A stretch of 10,420 bases of DNA from Syntrophomonadaceae bacterium (GCA_029907055.1 JARYMO010000036.1:1-10420), one strand, 5' to 3'; shown: positions 1-5,861, counted from the first letter of the stretch. Notes: a model not told the origin generated them from the sequence alone. Program-made: numbers and translations.

Positions 1-2
1 GA

Positions 3-143
3 CTGGACCTCATCGACTTCGACGCCTGCATGCGCGGGCCGCACGGAGAGATGCGGCAGGAGCTGTTCCTGGACGGCGCCCACCCCAGCCGCGAGGGCTG
101 GGCGGCGATGGCCGAAGCGGTAGACCTGTCGGTCTTCGAGTGA
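3..143 (+). CDS. SGNH/GDSL-type esterase, C-terminal fragment
   Basis: The 5' end lies outside the window. The last 46 residues are readable and end at TGA (141-143). They contain DGAHPSREGW, which matches block V of SGNH/GDSL hydrolases: the Asp and His, two residues apart in D-G-A-H, complete the Ser-Asp-His triad, and H-P-S/N-xx-G-W/Y follows. The family hydrolyses ester bonds in lipids, acyl-thioesters or acetylated sugars; the substrate cannot be told from this piece. The stop is 10 bases before the next start, and the next gene's ribosome binding site begins right after it, so the two are probably cotranscribed. The family call is fairly sure from the block V signature; specificity is unknown. 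Confidence 0.72.
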   Translation: MDLIDFDACMRGPHGEMRQELFLDGAHPSREGWAAMAEAVDLSVFE

Positions 144-153
144 GGGAGCTCGC

Positions 154-1035
154 ATGGTGAGGGTGACCGAGCGGGTGTTCCTGCTGGAGGCCCCGCGCTT
201 CCAGTTCCCGTACTGCAACTGCCTGCTGGTGAGGGACGAGCGCACCTGCCTGCTGGACTGCGCCATGACCCCGCTGCAGGGCGAGGAGCTGAGCCGACAG
301 CACCTGGACCTGGTGCTGCTCACCCACGGCCACGTCGACCATGTCCACCGGCCCAGCCGCTTCCCGGCGCCCAAGTACCTGCACCCGGCAGACTACGACT
401 GGGTGGAGTCCGCCGGCAGCTTCCTGCGCGCCTTCGGGTTCGACCGCGAGGGCTACCAGGACATCGGGCGGCTGTTCATGCGCGCGGGAGGCTGGGAGGC
501 GATGGAACCGGCCGGGCCGCTGTCCGAGGGCCAGGTCATCGACCTGGGGTGCACCCGTATCCAGGTGCTGCACCTGCCCGGGCACACGGCCGGCCACTGC
601 GGGTTCCTGCTCCTCGACGAGGGCATCCTCTTCTCCAGCGACATCGACCTGACGTCCTTCGGCCCCTTCTACGGCAACGCCACCTCGGACCTGGACGCCT
701 TCATTGCCAGCCTGGACCGGCTCATCGCCCATCCCCCGGAGGCAGTCATCACCGGGCACGGGGAGGGGCTGGTGACCCGGGACGTCAAGGCCAGGCTGGA
801 GGGCTACCGCGACATCATCTTCCAGCGCGAGGAAGCCCTGCTGGCGGCCCTGGCGCAACTGGGGGCCGCCACCCCCGCCCAGCTGGCGGCACGCAAGACC
901 ATCTACCGCCGCCGCTCCGACTCCTACCAGCAGCTCTTCGACCTACTGGAACTGTTGATGGACGAGCAGCACCTGCGCCGGCTGGAGCGGTCGGGGCGGG
1001 TGGAGCGCGACGGCGAGCTGTACCGGGTGCGCTGA
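154..1035 (+). CDS. MBL-fold metallo-hydrolase with C-terminal winged helix
   Basis: 293 residues. The metallo-beta-lactamase fold shows the full binuclear metal site: THGHVDH (H58, H60, D62, H63), the second-metal region HLPGHTAGH (H144), SSDID (D163) and TGHGE (H202). Residues about 215-293 resemble the beta-lactamase-associated winged helix (BLACT_WH type): a helical 'REEALLAAL..TPAQLA' stretch, then EQHLRRLERSGRVER and a final strand. The family is a set of general hydrolases acting on thioesters, lactones or phosphodiesters; the substrate is not predictable here. The ATG at 154 is preceded by GAGGGAG about 5-9 bases upstream and lies 10 bases after the esterase stop, suggesting an operon of two hydrolases. 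No signal peptide is visible, so it is likely cytoplasmic. It ends 16 bases from the convergent ThiI-like gene. Confidence 0.9.
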   Translation: MVRVTERVFLLEAPRFQFPYCNCLLVRDERTCLLDCAMTPLQGEELSRQHLDLVLLTHGHVDHVHRPSRFPAPKYLHPADYDWVESAGSFLRAFGFDREGYQDIGRLFMRAGGWEAMEPAGPLSEGQVIDLGCTRIQVLHLPGHTAGHCGFLLLDEGILFSSDIDLTSFGPFYGNATSDLDAFIASLDRLIAHPPEAVITGHGEGLVTRDVKARLEGYRDIIFQREEALLAALAQLGAATPAQLAARKTIYRRRSDSYQQLFDLLELLMDEQHLRRLERSGRVERDGELYRVR

Positions 1036-1070
1036 CCCCGGGCGCTGCCGCTTACAGCGCCGGCGGGGTC
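1034..1070. terminator. Hairpin between convergent genes, possible bidirectional terminator
   Basis: GACCCC-g-GGCGCTG (1034-1047) pairs with CAGCGCC-ggc-GGGGTC (1055-1070) around a 7-base loop. The structure covers part of the MBL stop codon and the whole TAA stop of the minus-strand gene. No U-run follows on either strand, so efficient intrinsic termination is doubtful; it could instead block collisions or protect mRNA 3' ends. Confidence 0.5.
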
Positions 1071-2029
1071 TCCTCCGCCTTCAGGGGGGTTACCTCCAGC
1101 AGGCGCTCGCTGCCCCCCGGCTGCCACACGCGCACCGTCACCCGCGGCTCCCTCGCCGCGTCGCTGTAGCGTGCTACCAGCGCAGCCGCCGCTTCCAGCC
1201 CGGCCTCGTCCAGGGAGGGCAGCGGGCGCAGCACCCCCAGCGGCCCGGGGTGCGAGCGCACCTTGAGCAGGTAGTCCCCGGGACGGGCCAGTGCGGCCAG
1301 TGCCTGGTTCTCCTCCGCCTTGCGGCCCACCGCCAGCAGGTAGGGGCCGGGCGAAAACAGGCGCCCGTGGCGGAGGATATCGAAGGCTTCGGCATCGCAC
1401 TCCGGGGCCAGGGCCAGCAGGCGGCGCAGGCGCCGGGCATAGCCCTCGTTGGTGAGCAGGCACCCGCCGGCGGGGGAGGGATAGTCCTGCAGCCCGTACT
1501 GTTGGGCCAGCTCCATCTGCCGCTTGCGCGAGCGCCCGCTGATGTCCAGCAGCCGCTCGCGGTCCACCCACCCCTCCAGTTCGGGAACGGTGGGGGGCAA
1601 CAGGCGGGCGGACAGGGGTCGGAGCACCAGCCCGCGGCACCCCGACAGCTTCTCCACCGCCGCCAGGGAAGAGCGGGTCTGGCTCATGGGCCGCTGTCCC
1701 AGCACCTCGCCGGTGATCACGAACCGGGCCCCCAGCTCTGGCAGCAGCGCGCACGCCTTGCGCAACATGAAGCCGTGGCAGTCAATGCAGGGGTTCATGT
1801 TCTTGCCGTAGCCGTAGCGAGGGTGCCGCAGCACTTCCAGGTACTCCTGGCTGCAGTCCTGCACCTCCAACCGGATCCCCAACTGGCGGGCTGCCGCGGC
1901 CAGCGCGGCGCCGCCACCAAAAAACGGGGTGCGGAAGTTCACCCCGATGACCTCGATGCCCTGCTCCTGGATGAGCTTCACCGCCAACTGGGAGTCCAGC
2001 CCCCCCGAAAACAGGCTAATCGCCAGCAT
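1052..2029 (-). CDS. ThiI-like tRNA sulfurtransferase lacking THUMP, with NFACT-R-like C-terminus
   Basis: 325 residues. An N-terminal PP-loop ATP pyrophosphatase begins at once with SGGLDS (8-13), the AMP-forming motif of ThiI/MnmA enzymes that adenylate a tRNA uridine before sulfur transfer. CIDC (81-84) and C190 in SPAGGC give three cysteines arranged as in [Fe-S]-dependent thiolases (archaeal ThiI, TtuA); ITGEVLGQRPMSQ (105-117) is typical of this subgroup. There is no N-terminal THUMP and no rhodanese domain. Residues about 216-270, with VGRKAEEN and a following GP-containing strand, resemble an NFACT-R RNA-binding domain, which could replace THUMP. I chose ATG 2029 because GGGAGGTG lies just upstream and the motif starts at residue 8; an ATG at 2071 would add 14 uncharacteristic residues. 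The start overlaps the DUF523 gene by 14 bases. Expected product is s4U or a related thiolated base; the exact target is not proven. Confidence 0.85.
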   Translation of the reverse strand: MLAISLFSGGLDSQLAVKLIQEQGIEVIGVNFRTPFFGGGAALAAAARQLGIRLEVQDCSQEYLEVLRHPRYGYGKNMNPCIDCHGFMLRKACALLPELGARFVITGEVLGQRPMSQTRSSLAAVEKLSGCRGLVLRPLSARLLPPTVPELEGWVDRERLLDISGRSRKRQMELAQQYGLQDYPSPAGGCLLTNEGYARRLRRLLALAPECDAEAFDILRHGRLFSPGPYLLAVGRKAEENQALAALARPGDYLLKVRSHPGPLGVLRPLPSLDEAGLEAAAALVARYSDAAREPRVTVRVWQPGGSERLLEVTPLKAEETPPAL

Positions 2030-2501
2030 CCGCCAACACCTCCCGGGCGAAGATTTCCTGCTCCTCATCACTGAATACGCGCAGCCCCCGCGCCCGCAGC
2101 AGGGCGGCCGCCACGCCGTCTCCGGGACGGGTGGAGCGGGAGAAGCTGCCGTCGTAGATGACGCCGCACCCGCAGGAGGGGCTGCGTGCCTTCAGCACCG
2201 CGGAACGGATGCCGGCGGCTAGGGCGATATCGGCCGCCCTGCGGGCCCCCAGCAGGAACGCGGCGGTGACGTCATGGCCCGTCGCGGTCACCACCCGGGC
2301 GCGTCCCGCCAGCACGTCGGCCCCGTCCCCGCCGCATATCTCGGCGGCCGGACGGGGGATGGGCAGCCCGCCCAGCACCTCCGGGCAGACGGGCAGCACC
2401 TTGCCGCCGGCGTACAGCCGCGCCAGTTCCGTCCGGGGGTGTTCTCCTCCCCGGTAGGTGCACCGGCACCCGCACAGGCAGGCGCTGACCAATACTCGCA
2501 C
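2016..2501 (-). CDS. DUF523 (TudS-type) [4Fe-4S] desulfidase candidate
   Basis: 161 residues, the usual size of a stand-alone DUF523 protein. Family signatures run in order: VSACLCG..C.Y.GG at the N-terminus, LPVCPEVLGGLPIPRP (36-51), a GHDVT segment, then KARSPSCG (104-111) and YDGSFSR. C8, C39 and C110 match the three cysteines that hold the cluster in TudS, a non-redox thiouracil desulfidase; DUF523-DUF1722 proteins (RudS) remove sulfur from 4-thiouridine in tRNA. Extra cysteines C10, C12, C14 and C112 sit beside these sites; C14 is common in the family, while C10 and C12 look unusual. I chose GTG 2501 because GGGAGAGGGG precedes it by 7 bases and the motif begins at residue 5; the open frame upstream to 2930 crosses a promoter and a terminator and is not coding-like. 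It is first in the operon with the ThiI-like gene. Desulfuration is inferred; the family is clear. Confidence 0.87.
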   Translation of the reverse strand: MRVLVSACLCGCRCTYRGGEHPRTELARLYAGGKVLPVCPEVLGGLPIPRPAAEICGGDGADVLAGRARVVTATGHDVTAAFLLGARRAADIALAAGIRSAVLKARSPSCGCGVIYDGSFSRSTRPGDGVAAALLRARGLRVFSDEEQEIFAREVLADAGD

Positions 2502-2534
2502 CCTGCATCCCCTCTCCCGCGATGTCCAGTTACC

Positions 2535-2563
2535 ATTGTACGGTGGCGCCAGGGGCAAGGCAA
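2535..2563 (-). promoter_or_regulatory. Sigma-A-like promoter of the DUF523/ThiI-like operon
   Basis: On the minus strand TTGCCT (2563-2558) and TACAAT (2540-2535) are separated by exactly 17 bases. Transcription would start near 2528, giving a leader of about 27 bases before the GTG at 2501. The position right before the first gene supports it. Confidence 0.65.
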
Positions 2564-2645
2564 GCGCGGGGCCTGGTCTGACCCGCGGCGCCGGGCAACG
2601 GCCGCTGGCCAAAAAGGGGAGCGAGGGCCGCCCGCTGGGCCGGGC

Positions 2646-2670
2646 AAAAAAAAACGGCTCGCAAGGAGCC
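2646..2670 (-). terminator. Intrinsic terminator on the minus strand
   Basis: Read on the minus strand: GGCTC, a 5-base loop CTTGC, GAGCC, then G and nine T. This is a textbook rho-independent terminator. It faces the DUF523 operon promoter from upstream, and no gene ends at it. It must therefore end an unannotated minus-strand transcript from the 2680-3110 region or attenuate a longer operon leader. Confidence 0.75.
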
Positions 2671-2730
2671 TCCACACCCGAACTACAATCTAGCTCGATT
2701 TCACCCAAGTCCATTGTAGCGCGCGCGCCC

Positions 2731-2760
2731 CCGGTTGTCCTTTTTGGAACAACCAACCGG
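2731..2760. repeat. Nested inverted repeats, possible operator
   Basis: CCGGTTG (2731-2737) is repeated in inverse as CAACCGG (2754-2760). Inside it GGTTGT (2733-2738) and ACAACC (2749-2754) form a second perfect pair around 10 bases containing TTTTT. Arms one helical turn or so apart are typical of sites for dimeric regulators; a hairpin in RNA is also possible. On the minus strand a TACAAT box (2716-2711) follows, but no good -35 partner is seen. Confidence 0.45.
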
Positions 2761-2802
2761 GCGAAACGAGGGAACAGTTGGCCATAAAAGGCGCATGAGC
2801 AG

Positions 2803-2831
2803 TTGCAGAAGCGCTTCATCGACGGTATGAT
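2803..2831 (+). promoter_or_regulatory. Sigma-A-like promoter in the A/T-rich island
   Basis: TTGCAG (2803-2808) and TATGAT (2826-2831) are separated by 17 bases, both close to consensus. The start would be near 2838. The next gene on this strand begins at 3293, so it would drive either a leader of about 455 bases or a separate small RNA. Confidence 0.5.
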
Positions 2832-3056
2832 AGAGTGGTGTATACAGGAAGGGACCCAAAAGGCGCTTGTGAGCAAAATATCATGTCGTGCATACCGCTT
2901 GTGCGACCGAATATCCTGCCAAAATGCCATGTTAAAAGTTTCTCAAATTCGGGGTGGAGAATGACGGACAAAATCGACCGACCATGGTCGGCAAAATGCA
3001 CAACAGGAACGATTTCTGCAAAGAGGATGCGACGAGGGCAGCGAAGCCCGGTGTCA

Positions 3057-3086
3057 TGTACAATTGCCGCAATCGCGTGCTATAGT
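3057..3086 (+). promoter_or_regulatory. Possible promoter for the small membrane protein leader
   Basis: TATAGT (3081-3086) is a good -10 box; TGTACA (3057-3062), 18 bases upstream, is a moderate -35 box. Transcription would start near 3093, just ahead of the structured leader at 3110-3263. The match is weaker than at 2803-2831. Confidence 0.4.
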
Positions 3087-3109
3087 GTGCTTAAAGGGGG
3101 GTTGTAATA

Positions 3110-3263
3110 GGTGGTGAGCCGTCACCACCAGGGAGGGCCCCAGCACCCGCCCGGGGGCGGAGCAGGGGCCGGCCCGGAAGAGAGACACTGGTGGTGTCCC
3201 GCGAAAGGGGGGAAGCAGAGACAGAGGCGGATTCCGCTCGCGACCGCCGCCCGCGGGGGCGGC
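3110..3263 (+). promoter_or_regulatory. Structured 5' leader with alternative helices
   Basis: Strong helices fill this noncoding stretch. GGTGGTGA/TCACCACC closes a GCCG loop (3110-3129). GGCCCC/GGGGCC (3136-3141/3165-3170) encloses CCGCC/GGCGG with a CGGG loop. GACAC/GTGTC forms at 3184-3198. GCCGCCC/GGGCGGC with a GCGG loop lies at 3246-3263, 29 bases before the ATG. CACCACCAG (3123-3131) can also pair over 9 bases with CTGGTGGTG (3188-3196), which would break the first and third helices. This is what a switching leader looks like. It does not match the consensus of riboswitch classes I can recall, and no ligand is proposed. Confidence 0.5.
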
Positions 3264-3292
3264 TGATACAGAGATGAGAGGGGGGAATCGCG

Positions 3293-3658
3293 ATGACAAA
3301 GCTGCAGCTCATATTCCTGATGGTGACGATAGCGTACCTGATGGTCAAGGGAGTCCTCTTCTACATTATGTACCTGGTCACCCTGCAGATCGAAGCCGCG
3401 GCGCTGGCGCGCCAGGCCAAGATGCGGGCCTACCTGAGCAAGGTCCGGGCCGAGGACCGTGAGCGCTTCAGGGAAGCCTACCAGTGGTACCAGAAGCGGC
3501 TGGGCAGCGAGGCTGGAGTCCCGGCTGACGTACCGAGCGAGCCTGTGGCGGAACCGGCCAGGGGCACCCGGATGCCGGACCCCGAAGTACTGCGGGAAGC
3601 GTACCAGTGGTACCGCAGGGGCACGGCTCAGCAGGAAGTCTCCGCACCCGCACTGTAG
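3293..3658 (+). CDS. Small single-pass membrane protein with duplicated REAYQWY motif
   Basis: 121 residues, function not recognised. Residues about 5-31 form one hydrophobic segment (LIFLMVTIAYLMVKGVLFYIMYLV) with a short N-terminus; the rest is charged and soluble, with a helical Ala/Arg/Glu-rich part (33-70), a Pro-rich linker (76-97) and a second short helix. REAYQWY occurs twice, at 60-66 and 101-107, each followed by basic residues. The GC-rich purine stretch GAGAGGGGGG ends about 6 bases before the ATG and can serve as ribosome binding site. The positive-inside rule (MTK before, many Arg after) does not settle topology. The gene stands alone, with a structured leader before it and a terminator after it. 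It might be a membrane anchor or adaptor whose two motifs bind a partner; this is speculation. That it is a real gene is supported by composition and signals. Confidence 0.72.
   Translation: MTKLQLIFLMVTIAYLMVKGVLFYIMYLVTLQIEAAALARQAKMRAYLSKVRAEDRERFREAYQWYQKRLGSEAGVPADVPSEPVAEPARGTRMPDPEVLREAYQWYRRGTAQQEVSAPAL
3471..3614 (+). repeat. Intragenic direct repeat, two 21-base copies
   Basis: Copies at 3471-3491 and 3594-3614 differ at one base (20 of 21 identical) and are in the same frame; both encode the core of REAYQWY. The 123-base offset equals 41 codons. Such DNA-level identity suggests recent duplication or gene conversion, or strong codon-level constraint. Confidence 0.85.
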
Positions 3659-3725
3659 AGTTGGATTTCACCCGTACAGACAGAGAGCATGCGGTTGCGT
3701 GCCCAACATAGACAGAACACGAAAG

Positions 3726-3751
3726 ACCGCCGGGGCCAAGGCCCCGGCGGT
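3726..3751. terminator. Bidirectional hairpin terminator between convergent genes
   Basis: A perfect 12-bp stem, ACCGCCGGGGCC with GGCCCCGGCGGT, closes an AA loop. TTTC follows on both strands. It lies between the small membrane protein gene (+) and the five-PAS gene (-) and probably serves both, though the U-runs are short. Confidence 0.75.
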
Positions 3752-3791
3752 TTCACGTCGCGGCAGCAGCGCCGCCATCGGCAGGGGTAAC

Positions 3792-5696
3792 TCAGGACTC
3801 GGGCACGGCCACGCGTGAGAAAATGACCACCGCCCCCTGGATGTCGCCCACCGGGCACAGCGGCTTGACGGTTGCCCGCGCCACGCGGGGGGAGCCGTCG
3901 GAGTGCACCAGGGTCAGTTCGGTCTCCTCCTGCACCAGCTGCGGCAGCCGTTCTTCCAGGAGCTCCTGGATGCGCTGGCGGGATTCCGGCGCCACCAGCT
4001 CGGTCAGCTGCTTGCACACCACCTCGTCGGCGGGGTGTCCCAGCAGCTGCTGCACCGAGGGGCTGGCGTAGGTGATGGCCCCGTGGGTGTCCACCGTCAT
4101 GACCATGGCGCCCAGGCTGTCGACGGCGCACCGCAGGAGCTGCTCCTGCTGGCGGCAGATGGCCAGGTCCGCAGTGAGCGCCTCCCGCCGCCGCCGCTGT
4201 TCGGTCATGTCCCGCAGGCATTCCACCGCGCCCACCAGGTTGCCTTGGCGGTCGTAGAGGGGGGCAGCGGTGCCCCACAGGTATTGCCCCTTGCCGCGCA
4301 GGTGGGTGGCGTCGGTCTCGCCCACCAGCACGTAGTTCTCGTACTGGTACACCGAGTAGTACTTCTCCACCTCTTCCGGGTGCAGGACCACGTCGGCCAG
4401 CAGAGGCCGGGGCACCCCGTAGAAGGGGATGCCGTACTCGAAGTTGCCCTTCCCCAGCATCTCCTCCGCCTTCACCCCGGTCAGCGCCTCCATGGCCTTG
4501 TTCCACAGCACCACCTTGCCCTCGGCGTTGATGACCAGGGTGGCGTCGGGCAGGTTGTCCAGGATGTGGCGGGCGTCCTGCTCGGCTGCCATCAGGGCGG
4601 CCTCCGCCTGGCGGCGTTCGGTCACGTTGCGGGCGATGCCCTGCACGGCCACCGGCTTGCCCGCCTTGTACAGCGGCCAGGCGCTGATTTCCAGGTACAC
4701 CCGCTCACCGTAGCGGGTGAGGATCTCCAGCTCGAAGGTGTTCTCCTTGATCTTGGCCTTGCGCCGGTACACCAGCGAGCGCAGGAGCTGCAGGTAGTCC
4801 GGCGCCGCCAGCTGCTCGATGTTCATCTTGAGCAGTTCTTCCCGCCAGTAGCCGGTCAGCCGCTCGGCGGCCTTGTTGACGAAGGTGAAATTGCCCTCCA
4901 GGTCGTGGACGTAGATCATGTCGTGGGCGTTGTCGATGAGGTCGCGGAAGCGTTCGTCGCTCTCGCGCAGGGAGCTCTCCAGCTGCTTGTGTTCGGTGAT
5001 GTCGCGGAGGATGACCAGCAGGCGGTCCTGGTTGGCCAGCTCCACCCGGCGCACCCTGACCTCCACCCAGAACACGCGGCCGCTGCGGTCGCGGGCCTCC
5101 CACTCCATGGGCTGCATCGAGGTGTAGAAGGCCTTCTTCACCACCCGCAGGAAGTCGTCCTTGGTGTAGGGGGGGTCGCCGGCCGCCAGGTCGCGCACGT
5201 TGAGGCGCAGCAACTGCTCGTGGCTCGCGGCGAACATCTCCAGCGCCGCCGGGTTGGCCTCCAGGATGTCGCCGGAGAAGGGGTCGACCACCAGCAGGCC
5301 GTCGCTGGTGTTGTCGAATATCGCCCGCAGGTCGGACTCCGGGCCGCGGAACAACTGGGCTTCCCGTTCTTCCTCGGTGATCTCCTCGGCGATGGAGAGG
5401 GCGCCCCAGGGGGTGGGGTACACCCGCTCGCGAAAGACCCGGTTGCCGTAGGTGGTCTTGACGGTCACCGCCCGCCGGCTGCTCAGGACCTCCAAGTAGG
5501 CGGAGTGGGTTTCGGTCCCCGCCAGTTCAGGAATGGCGGTCAGGAGGGGCTGCCCCATCAGGTCCTCCACCGAGCGGTCCATGATCTCGGCGAAGAGGTC
5601 ATTGCAGTACATGATGTGCAGGTTGCGTTTCACGGCCACCACCGGGCTGCCGATGCTGTCAAGGATGCCGCGGAAACTGGCCCTATTGGCTGGCAC
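3792..5696 (-). CDS. Five-PAS-domain sensor protein without output domain
   Basis: 634 residues. Five PAS modules follow one another: about 7-110, 120-235, 245-362, 374-500 and 517-630, joined by short charged helices such as RDITEHKQLESSLRESDERFRD. PAS2-PAS4 end in typical PAC strings (ILRDITE, IARNVTE, CLRDMTE). PAS4 carries a longer insert with YGIPFYGVPRP. There is no transmembrane segment, HisKA/HATPase, GGDEF, EAL, sigma-54 or HTH domain, so it is a cytoplasmic sensor that must signal through a partner. The start is GTG 5696, with AAAGGAGG 11 bases upstream; an in-frame TGA just before that site excludes a longer protein. PAS domains bind haem, flavin or small ligands or mediate dimerisation; no residue here identifies a cofactor. 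It is divergent from the AAA+/VWA operon across 231 bases and may serve it. The fold is sure, the job is not. Confidence 0.88.
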   Translation of the reverse strand: MPANRASFRGILDSIGSPVVAVKRNLHIMYCNDLFAEIMDRSVEDLMGQPLLTAIPELAGTETHSAYLEVLSSRRAVTVKTTYGNRVFRERVYPTPWGALSIAEEITEEEREAQLFRGPESDLRAIFDNTSDGLLVVDPFSGDILEANPAALEMFAASHEQLLRLNVRDLAAGDPPYTKDDFLRVVKKAFYTSMQPMEWEARDRSGRVFWVEVRVRRVELANQDRLLVILRDITEHKQLESSLRESDERFRDLIDNAHDMIYVHDLEGNFTFVNKAAERLTGYWREELLKMNIEQLAAPDYLQLLRSLVYRRKAKIKENTFELEILTRYGERVYLEISAWPLYKAGKPVAVQGIARNVTERRQAEAALMAAEQDARHILDNLPDATLVINAEGKVVLWNKAMEALTGVKAEEMLGKGNFEYGIPFYGVPRPLLADVVLHPEEVEKYYSVYQYENYVLVGETDATHLRGKGQYLWGTAAPLYDRQGNLVGAVECLRDMTEQRRRREALTADLAICRQQEQLLRCAVDSLGAMVMTVDTHGAITYASPSVQQLLGHPADEVVCKQLTELVAPESRQRIQELLEERLPQLVQEETELTLVHSDGSPRVARATVKPLCPVGDIQGAVVIFSRVAVPES

Positions 5697-5832
5697 GGGA
5701 GCATTCGCCTCCTTTCAACTCGCTGCAACGTCATTGTCGCGGTGGGCCCTATATCCTTATTATTCACCGCCGGCGTGCCTTCGCGCAAGGAACTTCGGCC
5801 CCCGCGGGCAGGGCGGCCCTGAGCCGGAATTA

Positions 5833-5861
5833 GTGAAAAGTGAAGCAAGATGAGGTATGAT
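5833..5861 (+). promoter_or_regulatory. Candidate promoter of the AAA+/VWA operon
   Basis: TATGAT (5856-5861) is a good -10 box; GTGAAA (5833-5838), 17 bases upstream, is a fair -35 box (four of six). Transcription would start near 5868, about 60 bases before the GTG start. On the other strand a TTGCGC with AT-rich DNA about 18 bases on could serve the PAS gene, but is weak. Confidence 0.5.

Larger units (their letters stand above)
2761..3109. other. A/T-richer noncoding island with CAAAAT repeats
   Basis: This stretch is visibly richer in A and T than all flanking genes and has no convincing reading frame on either strand. CAAAAT occurs at 2874, 2920, 2969 and 2992, with a related CAAATT at 2944, so the last four are 23-25 bases apart. 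The first two share CAAAAT-NN-CATGT. A perfect palindrome CCGACCATGGTCGG sits at 2978-2991. It could be a regulatory or small-RNA region or a decayed mobile element; I recognise no family. A 48-codon frame at 2961 has a poorly spaced ribosome site and is not called. Confidence 0.45.

Noticed and set aside
2502..2930. N-terminal extension of the DUF523 frame up to 2930
   Set aside because: The extension crosses a sigma-A-like promoter and an intrinsic terminator, has no family similarity, and GTG 2501 has an ideal ribosome site.
2874..2997. CRISPR-like array suggested by repeated CAAAAT
   Set aside because: The shared units are only 6-13 bases, spacing is uneven (46, 24, 25, 23), and no repeat of CRISPR length or adjacent cas gene is seen.
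2961..3107. Small plus-strand frame of 48 codons starting at 2961
   Set aside because: A GGAG lies only two bases from the ATG, the composition is not protein-like, and there is no recognisable motif.
2838..3292. Known noncoding RNAs (6S, RNase P, tmRNA, SRP) or common riboswitches (glycine, cobalamin, c-di-GMP, c-di-AMP, T-box)
   Set aside because: I compared remembered core motifs with both strands and found none of the conserved cores. A covariance-model search would be needed to exclude them fully.
3903..5822. Long plus-strand open frame (639 codons) opposite the five-PAS gene
   Set aside because: The translation is a His/Val/Gln/Gly-rich low-complexity string without motifs. In GC-rich DNA the strand opposite a real gene often stays open; the minus strand encodes clear PAS domains.
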